Shown here: positions 1 through 9,381 of the stretch, in pieces
How the letters are laid out: each line of letters opens with the position of its first letter
How positions within the stretch are numbered: the first letter of the stretch is position 1
NCBI RefSeq assembly: GCF_000014145.1
Contig: NC_008255.1
Span: forward strand, 931,501-995,500
DNA from: Cytophaga hutchinsonii ATCC 33406
GTDB lineage: Bacteria > Bacteroidota > Bacteroidia > Cytophagales > Cytophagaceae
Reading direction: 5' to 3'
Length of the DNA stretch: 64,000 nucleotides
Notes under the pieces: model-generated
Told to the model about the DNA's origin: nothing
The model's input: the letters and a program-made list of their open reading frames with translations, nothing else
Databases searched by the model: none
Made by a program: the position numbers and the translations under genes

Positions 1-445
1 CGGGAATGTTATACATCTGTGCAATTTTTGTAGGAATAACGTCATCCAGATCGTACGGAGGATACTTGCCGCCCCAGGCATTATATCCCCAGTCGACAAT
101 TACTTTTTTCTGTTCTGCCGCCGGGTTTACAAGGAATGCAGGCCCGTGATCTCTGCACCAGGCATCGTTAGTAGGGAAATGATGAAAAAACACATTGTGC
201 ATGTCTGCACCTGCTTTTTCAATATATCCTCTGGCAAAAGCTTCCATTGCAGCATTGGCAACATTGATGCGTACTTCTTCACCTTCAGCAATCAATTTGA
301 TAAACTGCGCATACTGAGGAAAAATACTGTCTAATTTACCTGGCCAGGAAGCTTCCTTATGCGGCCAGCTTAACCAGGTTGCTTTATGTTTTGCCCATTC
401 TGCCGGAAACGAATAACCTTGTTGAGCTGGAGTATTTTTATTCAT
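1..445 (-). CDS. Agmatine deiminase / peptidyl-arginine deiminase family protein (5' part only)
   Basis: Translation of the reverse strand from the ATG at 445 gives 148 residues before the window edge, so the C-terminal half, including the expected catalytic His and Cys, is not visible. Visible family motifs are the N-terminal PAEWAKHKATWLSWPHKE, then DAWCRDHGPAF (the D-x-W-x-R-D-x-G-P signature near residues 94-104) and DWGYNAWGGKYPPYD. These are typical of the PF04371 agmatine deiminase fold. Agmatine deiminase hydrolyses agmatine to N-carbamoylputrescine and ammonia in the cytoplasm, as part of putrescine synthesis. There is no signal peptide, which argues against a secreted PPAD-type protein-arginine deiminase. 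The gene is divergent from the phosphoesterase at 631, with a 185-bp AT-rich spacer. Agmatine versus another guanidino substrate cannot be decided from this fragment. Confidence 0.88.
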   Translation of the reverse strand, partial: MNKNTPAQQGYSFPAEWAKHKATWLSWPHKEASWPGKLDSIFPQYAQFIKLIAEGEEVRINVANAAMEAFARGYIEKAGADMHNVFFHHFPTNDAWCRDHGPAFLVNPAAEQKKVIVDWGYNAWGGKYPPYDLDDVIPTKIAQMYNIP

Positions 446-630
446 ATGCGTAAATATCAATTTTAAAGCTTTTTTTGAAAGCCGAACAAACAAATATACA
501 AAAGTAGAATAAGTTTCCTGTCTCAGAACAAGGTCTTATTGTTGTTTGTGCGTTAAATAAAAAATGAAATATTTAAAGGAATTAAAATATTTACCTGACC
601 TTTGCGTCTCTGAAGTAAATACAAAAAAAT

Positions 631-1890
631 ATGCGTGGTAATATAATGGTTCTCTTTATTTCAATTGGTGTTTTTTTTCTGATTGATTGGTATGTTTTTA
701 CTGGTATTAAAGCACTTACAGATTTTGTTCAGCCAACAAGCCGAAAAATAATCCAATATGTTTATTGGGGTTTTACTGCGTGGACAATTTTTAATCTGCT
801 CATTATGTATTCCGGGGCATATGCTGCCTGGCCTACCTGGCTGCGCAGTATTTCAATCGGTTTGATCATGGGATTGTTTCTGACCAAATTAGTATTTGTA
901 CTGTTTCTTCTGCTTGATGACGGGCAACGGCTTGTACAACTTATATACGCCTGGTTTCAGCCAGAAACGCAGGTAGATACTGTAACCGGAAAAACAACTA
1001 TTTCACGTTCAGGTTTTTTATTGAAAGCAGGCCTGGCTGTTTCTGCAATCCCCTTTGCAGGCATGACATATGGAATACTTGTTGGCGCGCATGATTACAC
1101 GGTGCGTAAAAAAAGGCTGGTATTAAAAAAATTGCCATCCGCATGGAACGGATTGAAAATTGTACAGTTATCGGATATACACGCAGGCAGTTTTTATAAT
1201 AAAACCGCAGTACAGCGCGGTATTGATATGGTTATGCAGCAAAAGCCAGATATTATATTTTTTACCGGCGATCTGGTGAATAATATAGCCGCTGAAATGG
1301 ACGATTATATCGACTTATTTTCAACCTTGAAAGCTCCGTTGGGGATTTATTCTACACTTGGTAATCATGATTATGGTGATTATGTTGCCTGGAACTCGAT
1401 AGAAGAGAAGCATGAAAACTTAACGAAGCTGATTGGTGTGCATAAAAAAATGGGCTGGGATATTTTAATGAATGAACACCGGATTTTAAAAAAAGACGGT
1501 CAGGAACTGGCCATTATTGGTATTGAAAACTGGGGAGCCAAAGGGCATTTTCCAAAGTATGGTAAAATGAACCTGGCTTATGCAGGTACTGAAACAGTGC
1601 CGGTTAAGTTATTGTTATCACACGATCCAAGCCATTGGGATGCAGAAGTACGTCAGAAATATAAAGATATAGATGTTATGTTTGCCGGTCATACGCATGG
1701 TATGCAGTTCGGTATTGAAAAAGGCGGCATAAAATGGAGCCCTGTCCAGTGGATGTATGATCAGTGGGCCGGTTTGTATGAAAAAGACGGTCAGTATCTG
1801 TATGTTAACAGAGGGTTTGGCTTTATAGGATTTCCGGGAAGGGTTGGAATGTCTCCTGAAATAACGGTAATGGAATTACATAATTCCTAG
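631..1890 (+). CDS. Membrane-anchored calcineurin-like metallophosphoesterase
   Basis: The 419-aa protein starts with three or four hydrophobic segments (about residues 5-27, 40-65, 72-97 and 130-152). These are followed by a cytosol- or periplasm-facing phosphoesterase domain from about residue 172. All metal-binding blocks of the family are visible: QLSDIHAG (D182, H184), FTGDLVN, GNHD (residues 244-247), LLSHDP and AGHTHG (H354, H356). These place it with YkuE/YaeI-like enzymes, which hydrolyse phosphodiesters or pyrophosphates with two divalent metals; the natural substrate is not inferable. The ATG at 646 (residue 6) is an equally plausible start, as no ribosome binding site is obvious. 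It is a single gene, 109 bp before the efflux operon and probably transcribed separately. No catalytic residue looks missing. Confidence 0.9.
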   Translation: MRGNIMVLFISIGVFFLIDWYVFTGIKALTDFVQPTSRKIIQYVYWGFTAWTIFNLLIMYSGAYAAWPTWLRSISIGLIMGLFLTKLVFVLFLLLDDGQRLVQLIYAWFQPETQVDTVTGKTTISRSGFLLKAGLAVSAIPFAGMTYGILVGAHDYTVRKKRLVLKKLPSAWNGLKIVQLSDIHAGSFYNKTAVQRGIDMVMQQKPDIIFFTGDLVNNIAAEMDDYIDLFSTLKAPLGIYSTLGNHDYGDYVAWNSIEEKHENLTKLIGVHKKMGWDILMNEHRILKKDGQELAIIGIENWGAKGHFPKYGKMNLAYAGTETVPVKLLLSHDPSHWDAEVRQKYKDIDVMFAGHTHGMQFGIEKGGIKWSPVQWMYDQWAGLYEKDGQYLYVNRGFGFIGFPGRVGMSPEITVMELHNS

Positions 1891-1948
1891 TAATTTTTAA
1901 ACAATTTCATTTTCTGGCTTGTTTATTGTTGTGCGGATTGTACATGTA

Positions 1949-1970
1949 ATTCAGGATTCATTCAGGATTC
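1949..1970. repeat. Perfect 11-bp tandem duplication upstream of the efflux operon
   Basis: The unit ATTCAGGATTC occurs twice head to tail, 30 bp before the TolC-family start codon. It may be a small slippage duplication or part of the leader of the efflux operon. No regulator is known from this window. Confidence 0.7.
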
Positions 1971-1999
1971 AGAATTAAATTGCAGGAATTTCACAGAGA

Positions 2000-3286
2000 A
2001 TGAAAAGGAAAATAATTTTATGTGTACATGTATTTATTGCATGCACAACTGCTCTTTTTGCAGGTTCGCTAACACCGGCAGATACCGTTGAGCTTTCAGT
2101 TACAGAGGCTGAAAATAATTTTATCAAGCGCAATTTATTGCTGCTGGCTACTAATTATGATATCGAATCATCTAAAGCTCAGATCATTCAGGCAAAGCTC
2201 TGGCCCAATCCTACGGTCGAACTTCAGCAGGGAATTTATGATCCGAATACTAAAAAAGTATTTGATGCTTCAGGCACAGGCCAATCTAGTGTAGAAGTAA
2301 GCCAGCTGATAAATATTGCAGGTGCCCGTAATAAAAATGTAACCCTTCAGAAAATCAACAGTGAATTAGCAGAAGCACAGCTGTATGATTTGCTGCGTAC
2401 ATTAAAATTTGAATTGCGATCAACCGCCTATGACCTGTATTACAAACAGCAGTCGCTTAAAATGTATGAAACGCAGATTACCTCTCTTAAACAAACGGTT
2501 GCTTTATACGAAGCACAATATCAAAGAGGCAATGTGCCTTCCAGAGAAGTGATTCGTTTACAGGCATTTTTAATATCGCTTGAAAATGAAAAATATTCCA
2601 TCATGCGTTCGGTGCATGAACATCTGCAATACCTTTACATATTAACAGCAGATACTATACGGCCCTATTATAAAATTGTACTGCCGGAAGGTTATGCAGA
2701 ATCGTTTGCGAATGAAACATATGCCGTTGATTCGTTGTTCGAAACGGCCATGGAAAACAGATCAGATGTCCGTATCAAACAATTGGAAGTTAATCAGACC
2801 AGGCAAATGCATGTATTGGAAAAGGCCAATGCCTATCCGGGTTTACATGTAGGTGGTATCTGGGACAGACAATCAAACTACATCCGTAATTATACAGGCG
2901 TTGTTGTTGGGTTTGACCTTCCGGTCTTCAACCGGAACCAGGGTAATATTAAAATTGCACAGAATAATTATGAAAAAAGTCTGGTGAACCTTCAGTATGC
3001 CGAGCAGAATGTAATGAGTGAAGTTTTAACGGCATACAGACAAGTAAGCGATTACAATACGTTATATAGAAATAAAGACAATAATCTCATCGAAGAATTT
3101 GATAAAATGATTGTGGGTTTTATTGTTAATTATCAGAAACGAAATATTACACTCATTGAATTTATAGATTTTTATGAAACGTATAAAAACTATATCAACA
3201 GTGTATATGAATTAAGAGGGAATCGATTACAGGCAATAGAATACTTGAATTTTACAACAGGAGTTGATGTATATGAATTTAAATAA
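2000..3286 (+). CDS. TolC-family outer membrane efflux protein (CzcC/CusC-like)
   Basis: The 428-aa protein has an N-terminal Sec signal peptide (about residues 1-21, MKRKIILCVHVFIACTTALFA). It then shows the two repeated long amphipathic helical halves expected of OEP/TolC proteins, for example the YDLYYKQQSLKMYETQITSL stretch and the Gln/Asn-rich helix near residues 315-350. TolC proteins trimerise into an outer membrane channel that docks with a periplasmic adaptor and an inner membrane pump. The next two genes are exactly those partners, so metal or cation export is the likely role. The stop overlaps or abuts the adaptor start, which points to translational coupling. Length is typical of CzcC-like members. 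Assignment to the heavy-metal branch rests on the neighbouring CzcA-type pump. Confidence 0.9.
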   Translation: MKRKIILCVHVFIACTTALFAGSLTPADTVELSVTEAENNFIKRNLLLLATNYDIESSKAQIIQAKLWPNPTVELQQGIYDPNTKKVFDASGTGQSSVEVSQLINIAGARNKNVTLQKINSELAEAQLYDLLRTLKFELRSTAYDLYYKQQSLKMYETQITSLKQTVALYEAQYQRGNVPSREVIRLQAFLISLENEKYSIMRSVHEHLQYLYILTADTIRPYYKIVLPEGYAESFANETYAVDSLFETAMENRSDVRIKQLEVNQTRQMHVLEKANAYPGLHVGGIWDRQSNYIRNYTGVVVGFDLPVFNRNQGNIKIAQNNYEKSLVNLQYAEQNVMSEVLTAYRQVSDYNTLYRNKDNNLIEEFDKMIVGFIVNYQKRNITLIEFIDFYETYKNYINSVYELRGNRLQAIEYLNFTTGVDVYEFK

Positions 3287-4379
3287 TAAAATGAACTGCT
3301 TTGTTTTGCTGCTGGTTTTTGCAGGTTTACTTGGAACGTCTTGTTCGGATGAAAAAAAATCAATTGCTGAACCTATAGATACGAATTGTTTGTCAGACAG
3401 CATGCTTAAACTTATTGAGTTTGATACCATACAATATAAACAGGTAACAACAAGGCTGTTGCTGAGCGGCAAGATCACAGAGAATGAGGATAAGCTGGTA
3501 AAAGTATATCCGTTGGTTGGCGGTTATGTAAAAGATTTACGGGTGGAGCTGGGCGATTATGTAAATAAAGGAGATGTGCTTGCGGTTATTCAAAGTACCG
3601 AAGTTGCAGATTTTCAAAATCAATTGGTTATCGCAGAATCGAATTTAAATATTGCAGAAAAAAATCTGCAGGTAACGCAGGATATGTTTGAAGGGGGATT
3701 GTCTTCAGAAAAGGATCTGGTTGTAGCTAAAAAAGAATATCAGAAAGCAGTAGGAGAGCTCAGAAGAATTAAAGAAGTCATGAACATTTATGGTGTTGGC
3801 GAATTTTCTGCCTATACCGTTAAAGCACCTATTTCAGGTTTTATTACAGAAAAATTTATTAACGAGAATATGCAGTTCCGCATGGATAATACGGAGCAGC
3901 TTTTCACCATCGCTAACCTGGACAATGTATGGGTGATTGCAAATGTATTTGAATCGGATATTGATCATGTGAAAGAAGGCAGTGAGGTTGAAGTGACAAC
4001 CTTATCTTACCCCGATCAAGTCTACAAGGGCCGGGTAGATAAAATTTTCAACGTACTTGACAAAAGCTCAAGGGTAATGAAAGTGCGTATCATACTTGAT
4101 AACAAAGGCTATAAGTTAAAGCCTGAAATGTTTGCCAGTATATCACTCCTAAGTCAGTCCGGTGTAAAGAGTCTGATTGCTCCTGAAAACAGCCTCATTT
4201 TTGATAACAATAAAGATTATGTACTGGTATACAAAGACGCTTGTCACATTGATATCAGAGCGATTGAGCGTATTGATAAGATTGATAACAACGTACGTAT
4301 TCAGTCTGGTTTGAAAGAAGGGGAACGCGTAATTACAAAACACCAGTTGTTAATTTATAATCATTTAATTAATAGATAA
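3273..4379 (+). CDS. RND efflux periplasmic adaptor (membrane fusion) lipoprotein, CzcB/CusB-like
   Basis: The 368-aa product starts MNLNNKMNCFVLLLVFAGLL and carries a lipobox-like GTSC, so it is predicted to be a lipoprotein. The ATG at 3273 is chosen because an AGGAG sequence lies 9 bp upstream; TTG 3264 and ATG 3267 are also in frame. The protein has the adaptor layout: a biotinyl-lipoyl-like segment (VYPLVGGYVKDLRVELGDYVNKGDVL), a coiled-coil hairpin (about residues 110-165), the second lipoyl half (YTVKAPISGFITEK) and beta-barrel domains. It overlaps the TolC-family gene by 14 bp and lies 3 bp before the pump gene, giving a complete tripartite system. It would bridge the inner-membrane pump and the outer-membrane channel in the periplasm. 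No obvious His-rich metal-binding N-terminus is present. Confidence 0.9.
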   Translation: MNLNNKMNCFVLLLVFAGLLGTSCSDEKKSIAEPIDTNCLSDSMLKLIEFDTIQYKQVTTRLLLSGKITENEDKLVKVYPLVGGYVKDLRVELGDYVNKGDVLAVIQSTEVADFQNQLVIAESNLNIAEKNLQVTQDMFEGGLSSEKDLVVAKKEYQKAVGELRRIKEVMNIYGVGEFSAYTVKAPISGFITEKFINENMQFRMDNTEQLFTIANLDNVWVIANVFESDIDHVKEGSEVEVTTLSYPDQVYKGRVDKIFNVLDKSSRVMKVRIILDNKGYKLKPEMFASISLLSQSGVKSLIAPENSLIFDNNKDYVLVYKDACHIDIRAIERIDKIDNNVRIQSGLKEGERVITKHQLLIYNHLINR

Positions 4380-4382
4380 TTT

Positions 4383-7300
4383 ATGAATCGTTTTATATTA
4401 TCTATTGTATCCTTTTCATTAAAGAATCGCTTCTTTATCTTTTTTGCAACAGCGATTCTTGTTGTGTGGGGTATAGTCAGTTATTTAAATACACCCATCG
4501 AAGCCTTTCCGGACGTTACCAATACACGTGTTCAGATCATTACACAGTGGCCGGGCAGAAGTACAGAAGAGGTTGAGAAATTTGTTACCATTCCGCTGGA
4601 AGTAGAAATGAATGCGATTCCGGGTAAAACCAGCCTGCGTTCCATTTCCTTGTTCGGTCTTTCTGTTGTAACCATCATGTTTGATGATGATGTGGATGAA
4701 TTTAAAGCACGCCAGTTAGTAGCCAACCGGTTAATCTCTGTAGAAACCCCGGATGGTGCATCTCCCGAGCTGCAGCCAAGTTATGGTCCTACGGGCGAAA
4801 TCTTCCGGTATACATTAAAGGGCGATAATTTATCTTCCAGAGATTTAAAGACTGTACAGGATTGGGTTGTTGAACGTAATTTAAAAGGTGTACCTGGTAT
4901 TGCTGATGTAGTAAGCTTTGGAGGTGAAGTTAAAACATTTGAGATCAGTGTAGATCCGAACTTGTTACAGAACTATAACATTACAGCTCTGGATGTATTT
5001 CAGGCGGTGTCAAGAAGCAACGTCAATGTTGGTGGTGATGTTATTGAAAAGAACGATCAGGCATATGTTGTACGGGGTATAGGTGTGCTAAATAATCTGC
5101 GCGAAATACAGAATATTGTTATTGATAATATTGATGGTACACCGATACTTGTAAGCAATGTGGCACACGTGCATGAATCTGCTTTGCCGAAGTTGGGTTA
5201 TGTAGGAAGAGATACCATGCAGAATCAGGTAGAAGGTATTGTGGTGATGCTGAAGAATGAGAACCCAAGTGTTGTACTCGAAAATCTGAAAGCAAAGATT
5301 GATGAATTAAACGAACACATTCTGCCGCGTAATGTACAGATCGTACCATTCTACGACAGAAGTACGCTGATCGGTTTTACTACCCATACGGTTATGAAAA
5401 ACCTGATGGAGGGAATTTTCCTGGTTACGCTGATTGTATTTGTCTTTATGGCCGACTGGCGCACAACGGTTATTGTTGCTGTTGTTATTCCGATTGCATT
5501 ACTGTTTGCCTTTATTTGTATGCGTCTGAAAGGCATGAGTGCAAACCTGCTTTCCATGGGGGCGATCGACTTTGGTATCATTACCGATGGAGCTGTTGTA
5601 ATGGTGGAAGGTTTATTTGTATTGCTCGATCAGAAGGCGCATAAGCTGGGTATGACCAGGTACAACGGCTTGTTGAAATTTGGATTGATTCGCAAAGAAG
5701 CAGGTAAGCTGGGCAAAGCAATCTTCTTTTCAAAATTAATTATTGTTACGGCCTTGCTGCCGATTTTCGCTTTCCAGAAAGTGGAAGGTAAAATGTTTTC
5801 GCCGTTAGCATACACGCTTGGTTTTGCGTTATTGGGCGCTTTGATCTGCACCTTAACACTGGTGCCTGTTCTGGCGTCTTACCTGCTGAATAAAAACGTA
5901 CGCGAAAAGCATAACCCTGTTGTTAACTTTTTTGATAAGATTGTGATGCGTGCGTTCAACGTTACGTTCCACAATAAATTCAAGACGATGCTGGTTAGTA
6001 TAGGCATTGTTGCTTTCGGTTTGTTTTCCTATACATTTTTAGGAACAGAATTCCTTCCGGAGTTAAATGAAGGCGCTATATACATCCGTGCAAGTATGCC
6101 GATGAGTACATCGCTGGAACAGTCGATTAAGATTTCTGAAAAAATGCGTAAGTCGCTGCTCACCTTTGATGAAGTGAAAGGTGTTATGTCACAAAGCGGA
6201 CGTCCGAATGATGGAACAGATCCAACCGGATTTTTCAATATCGAATTTCATGTGGATCTGAAACAGGAAGGCGATTGGAAACGAAAAATTTCCAAAGAAG
6301 AATTGATCGCGGAAATGAAGAAAAAGCTTCTGGAGTATCAGGGTATCTCATTGAACTTCTCACAGCCAATCATGGATAACGTGGAAGAAGCCGTTTCGGG
6401 TGTTAAAGGTTCTTTGGCGGTAAAAATTTACGGACATGATCCGAATGAACTGGAAGCAAAAGCAAACAGCGTATATACGGTGCTGAATACGGTTGAAGGC
6501 ATTGAAGATCTTGGGGTGATACAATTGGTGGGCCAGCCGGAATACCACATTGATCTGGATCAGCAGAAGATGGCTATCTATGGCGTGAGTACAGCCGATT
6601 GTCAATCGGTCATTCAGATGGCTATTGGCGGAAAAGCTATTACAAAACTGTATGAAGGCGAACGCAAATTCGATGTGCGTATACGATATATGCCACAGTA
6701 CAGGATGTCCAGAGAGCAGCTTGGAAGTTTGCTGGTACCTACACTTGGTAATCAAAAGATTCTGTTGAAAGAAATTGCTACCATTTCAAAAGTTACCGGC
6801 CCTGCATTCCTGTACCGTGAAAACAACGAACGTTTTGTAGCGGTTAAATTTTCTATCCGGGGCCGTGATATGGGCAGTACCATTGAAGAGGCGCAATCAA
6901 AAGTGAATAAAACAATAACGCTGGATAAAGGCATGCGTATGGAATGGCGCGGTCAGTTTGAAAACCAGGTACGTGCAACCAAACGTCTGATGCAGGTTGT
7001 GCCGATCAGCCTGGTATTAATCTTTATTATTCTCTTTATCATGTTTGGCACAGGTAAAGATGCCGGACTTGTTTTAATGAATGTGCCGTTTGCTTTAATA
7101 GGAGGGATCTGGGCATTGTGGATTACGCAAACAAACTTCAGTATTTCGGCCGGGGTTGGTTTTATTGCCTTGTTTGGTATTTGTGTTCAAAATGGTGTAA
7201 TTCTTATATCCGTATTCAAACAAAAATTAATAGACGGAGAAGAACTGGATGCGGCAATTAAAGAAGGGCTGCAGTCGCGTATCCGTCCCGTAATTATGAC

Positions 7301-7481
7301 TGCGCTGATGGCTGCCTTAGGTTTATTACCCGCTGCCTTATCTCATGGTATCGGTTCAGAAACACAAAAGCCTCTTGCTATCGTAGTCATTGGCGGCCTG
7401 GTAAGTGCAACCATATTAACGTTGCTTGTATTCCCGATTATCTGTCATTTCTTCTACAAACATCCGGCATTGCGAAACTGA
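4383..7481 (+). CDS. czcA: CzcA/CusA-family heavy-metal efflux RND pump
   Basis: The 1032-aa length matches HME-RND pumps. It shows the usual layout of TM1 (about residues 12-30), a large periplasmic loop, a TM cluster (about 335-500), a second loop, and a final TM cluster (about 870-1020). The family-defining TM4 motif reads DFGIITDGAVVMVEG with D396, D402 and E409. The 6- and 7-residue spacing is the same as in the proton-relay residues D402/D408/E415 described for Cupriavidus CzcA. The pump would use proton influx to expel divalent cations (Co, Zn, Cd or Ni type) or, less likely, monovalent Cu/Ag. It is the last gene of the three-gene operon and is followed by a strong hairpin. No metal sensor or two-component regulator lies in this window. 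The symbol is given at family level and the metal is not established. Confidence 0.93.
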   Translation: MNRFILSIVSFSLKNRFFIFFATAILVVWGIVSYLNTPIEAFPDVTNTRVQIITQWPGRSTEEVEKFVTIPLEVEMNAIPGKTSLRSISLFGLSVVTIMFDDDVDEFKARQLVANRLISVETPDGASPELQPSYGPTGEIFRYTLKGDNLSSRDLKTVQDWVVERNLKGVPGIADVVSFGGEVKTFEISVDPNLLQNYNITALDVFQAVSRSNVNVGGDVIEKNDQAYVVRGIGVLNNLREIQNIVIDNIDGTPILVSNVAHVHESALPKLGYVGRDTMQNQVEGIVVMLKNENPSVVLENLKAKIDELNEHILPRNVQIVPFYDRSTLIGFTTHTVMKNLMEGIFLVTLIVFVFMADWRTTVIVAVVIPIALLFAFICMRLKGMSANLLSMGAIDFGIITDGAVVMVEGLFVLLDQKAHKLGMTRYNGLLKFGLIRKEAGKLGKAIFFSKLIIVTALLPIFAFQKVEGKMFSPLAYTLGFALLGALICTLTLVPVLASYLLNKNVREKHNPVVNFFDKIVMRAFNVTFHNKFKTMLVSIGIVAFGLFSYTFLGTEFLPELNEGAIYIRASMPMSTSLEQSIKISEKMRKSLLTFDEVKGVMSQSGRPNDGTDPTGFFNIEFHVDLKQEGDWKRKISKEELIAEMKKKLLEYQGISLNFSQPIMDNVEEAVSGVKGSLAVKIYGHDPNELEAKANSVYTVLNTVEGIEDLGVIQLVGQPEYHIDLDQQKMAIYGVSTADCQSVIQMAIGGKAITKLYEGERKFDVRIRYMPQYRMSREQLGSLLVPTLGNQKILLKEIATISKVTGPAFLYRENNERFVAVKFSIRGRDMGSTIEEAQSKVNKTITLDKGMRMEWRGQFENQVRATKRLMQVVPISLVLIFIILFIMFGTGKDAGLVLMNVPFALIGGIWALWITQTNFSISAGVGFIALFGICVQNGVILISVFKQKLIDGEELDAAIKEGLQSRIRPVIMTALMAALGLLPAALSHGIGSETQKPLAIVVIGGLVSATILTLLVFPIICHFFYKHPALRN

Positions 7482-7514
7482 TAAGCTGAACGCAACAAGC
7501 TGAATGCTTAAAGC

Positions 7515-7572
7515 TATAAAGGAGATGGCCTGTATTAAGAATACGTTCCTTATACAGGCCATCTCCTTTATA
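7515..7572. terminator. Bidirectional terminator: perfect 20-bp inverted repeat
   Basis: Arms 7515-7534 and 7553-7572 are exactly complementary, with an 18-base loop that can pair further at its edges. It lies between converging genes (czcA ending at 7481 and the minus-strand gene ending at 7614), so it can serve both strands. There is no long T run, only an AT-rich flank. Confidence 0.75.
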
Positions 7573-7613
7573 ATTATATTGCGGGCAACGCTTTCAGCCT
7601 TTAGTATTAGGCA

Positions 7614-8006
7614 TCAAGCTTCTTTTTCTCCCTGAATGTTAAGCGCGAGTGTCAATAACTTATTTTTAGTTTCCGTCTGAAAACGCAGTACGTGCAGGTC
7701 ATATTCTTCGTCCTTGGTTGCAGGCTTATCCAGAGATTCAACTTCATCGTGGTATACATTGATCAGATACGTTGCCCATGTTTTAAAATCTTCTAATGAA
7801 TTGATGTTTGGAAAACGCTCTTTATCTTCAAACACATAATGAATGTGCCCGTTCTCGTACATAGAGAAAAAAGGACCGGCCAGCACATCATTAATAAGAT
7901 CAAGACTCTGCCATAATTCAGCATATTTTGCCACCTTTAATTGAGGTCTGTGAAACGCATCCCAGAATAATTTTCTGTACGCTTCTAAATCAGCAGAGAT
8001 ATTCAT
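7614..8006 (-). CDS. Conserved-looking hypothetical protein, 130 aa
   Basis: I do not recognise this protein. From the ATG at 8006 it is a 130-aa acidic, mostly helical cytoplasmic protein with no signal peptide or membrane segment. The frame extends upstream to a TTG at 8033, but the ATG start MNISADLEAYRK is preferred. It is rich in Trp, Tyr and charged residues (WDAFHRPQLKVAKYAELWQ, HIHYVFEDKERFP) and has normal codon use, which argues that it is real. It converges with the efflux operon and is divergent from the epimerase at 8155. No function can be proposed from the sequence. Confidence 0.7.
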   Translation of the reverse strand: MNISADLEAYRKLFWDAFHRPQLKVAKYAELWQSLDLINDVLAGPFFSMYENGHIHYVFEDKERFPNINSLEDFKTWATYLINVYHDEVESLDKPATKDEEYDLHVLRFQTETKNKLLTLALNIQGEKEA

Positions 8007-8154
8007 TTTATTGATTGATGTTAGAAGCTGCAAGTTAAAACTTTTACCTTGATTTTTAAGGATTAAAATACGTGCAGGCTTGGCAGAACTTAATACCTAA
8101 AACTTAACACATAAAACGTAATACTTTTTTTATATTTACGCTTTAGCGTTTATT

Positions 8155-9114
8155 ATGAAAAGAATATTGATTACAGGCGGAGCAGGGTTTATCGGTTCAA
8201 ACCTGACAGAAGCGTTATTGAACAGAAGTGATGTTGAGCTGGTGCGTGTACTGGATAATTTTTCAACAGGATACCAGCACAACATACATGAATTTTTGAC
8301 CCACCCCAAATATGAATTTGTTGAGGGCGATATCCGTAACTATGAAGATGTAGTTAAAGCAGTAGAGGGAATCGAAGTGATCAGCCATCAGGCTGCACTT
8401 GGTTCTGTACCGCGTTCGCTAAAAGATCCTATGACCAGTAATAATGCAAACGTGCTGGGTTCCATGAATGTTTTTCATGCTGCAAAAGAATCAGGTGCAG
8501 ACCGTGTCGTGTACGCATCTTCCTCTTCGGTTTATGGAGATGATCCGGGTTCACCTAAGGAAGAAGACCGTTTGGGTAATGTGTTGTCTCCGTACGCTGC
8601 AAGTAAGCGCAGTATTGAACTGTATGCAAAGGCGTTCAGCAACGTCTATCCATTTCGTTTTATTGCTATGCGTTACTTCAATGTGTTTGGTCCCAGGCAA
8701 AATGCGCAGGGAGCATATGCTGCCGTAATACCTCAATTCATAACTGCATTATTAAATGGGCAGCAGGCTACAATCTTCGGAGATGGCTCCCAGACACGCG
8801 ATTTTACCTTTATTGATAATGTATTACAAATGAATATAAAAGCACTGTCTACAGATAATGCAGATGCGTTTAACAGATATTATAATGTAGCCTGCGGCTC
8901 AACAACTTCCTTGAACCGTGTATATGCTATACTTGCAGGCTGTGCCGGCTCAGACATTAAGCCCCATTATACGGATCCAAGACAAGGAGATATAAAAGAC
9001 AGTCTGGCCAATATCAGTTTAGCGCAAAAGCACATTGGATATAAACCCGAAATACAGATTGAAGAAGGATTAATTAAAACCTTCGACTGGTTTAAAAAGA
9101 ATCAAGGTGAATAA
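8155..9114 (+). CDS. NAD-dependent UDP-sugar 4-epimerase (WbpP/GalE-like SDR)
   Basis: This is a 319-aa extended short-chain dehydrogenase. The N-terminal Rossmann motif ITGGAGFIGSN binds NAD. The catalytic pair is Y147-x3-K151 in SPYAASK, preceded by the SSSSVYGDD block that supplies the Ser/Thr. RYFNVFGPRQNAQGAYAAVIP and GDGSQTRDFTFIDNV are the substrate-side blocks seen in UDP-GlcNAc 4-epimerases of the WbpP/TviC type, which make UDP-GalNAc or related acids' precursors. The enzyme is cytoplasmic and would feed nucleotide sugars to surface glycans, perhaps to the cluster that begins 26 kb downstream. The gene stands alone and is followed by a weak hairpin at 9131. Exact substrate specificity (UDP-Glc, UDP-GlcNAc or a uronic form) is not settled by motifs. 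Confidence 0.87.
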   Translation: MKRILITGGAGFIGSNLTEALLNRSDVELVRVLDNFSTGYQHNIHEFLTHPKYEFVEGDIRNYEDVVKAVEGIEVISHQAALGSVPRSLKDPMTSNNANVLGSMNVFHAAKESGADRVVYASSSSVYGDDPGSPKEEDRLGNVLSPYAASKRSIELYAKAFSNVYPFRFIAMRYFNVFGPRQNAQGAYAAVIPQFITALLNGQQATIFGDGSQTRDFTFIDNVLQMNIKALSTDNADAFNRYYNVACGSTTSLNRVYAILAGCAGSDIKPHYTDPRQGDIKDSLANISLAQKHIGYKPEIQIEEGLIKTFDWFKKNQGE

Positions 9115-9130
9115 TTTGTATTAAAAGCGT

Positions 9131-9155
9131 GCAGGAAAACAATTTTTCTGCTTTG
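9131..9155 (+). terminator. Possible intrinsic terminator after the epimerase gene
   Basis: Arms 9131-9139 and 9143-9151 form a 9-bp stem with one G-T wobble and a 3-base loop, followed by a short T-rich stretch. Confidence 0.45.
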
Positions 9156-9367
9156 TATAAAACATAAAAACGTACGTGCTACGTTGATTGCTTTTTTTTG
9201 TTTCATCCATAAAAAATAGAACTACGGAAAATATTACATAGAAAAAGTATATATATAATTCAGTTGTTTGTTTTTTATTTATAGCTAGAAAACCTTCTGT
9301 ATATAATTATTTTTATAATTAACATTCTTTAAAGAGGAACTTTGAATTTATTTGAATAACAACTTCT

Positions 9368-9381
9368 TTAACTATCGTTAA
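9368..9381. promoter_or_regulatory. Putative operator dyad TTAAC-TATC-GTTAA
   Basis: The half-sites TTAAC and GTTAA are exactly complementary with a 4-bp spacer, 94 bp before the start of the 909-aa protein. The same 5-4-5 dyad occurs before four other paralogues (15808, 19843, 23498, 28022). The layout resembles Crp/Fnr-type sites, but the regulator is not known. Confidence 0.55.
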
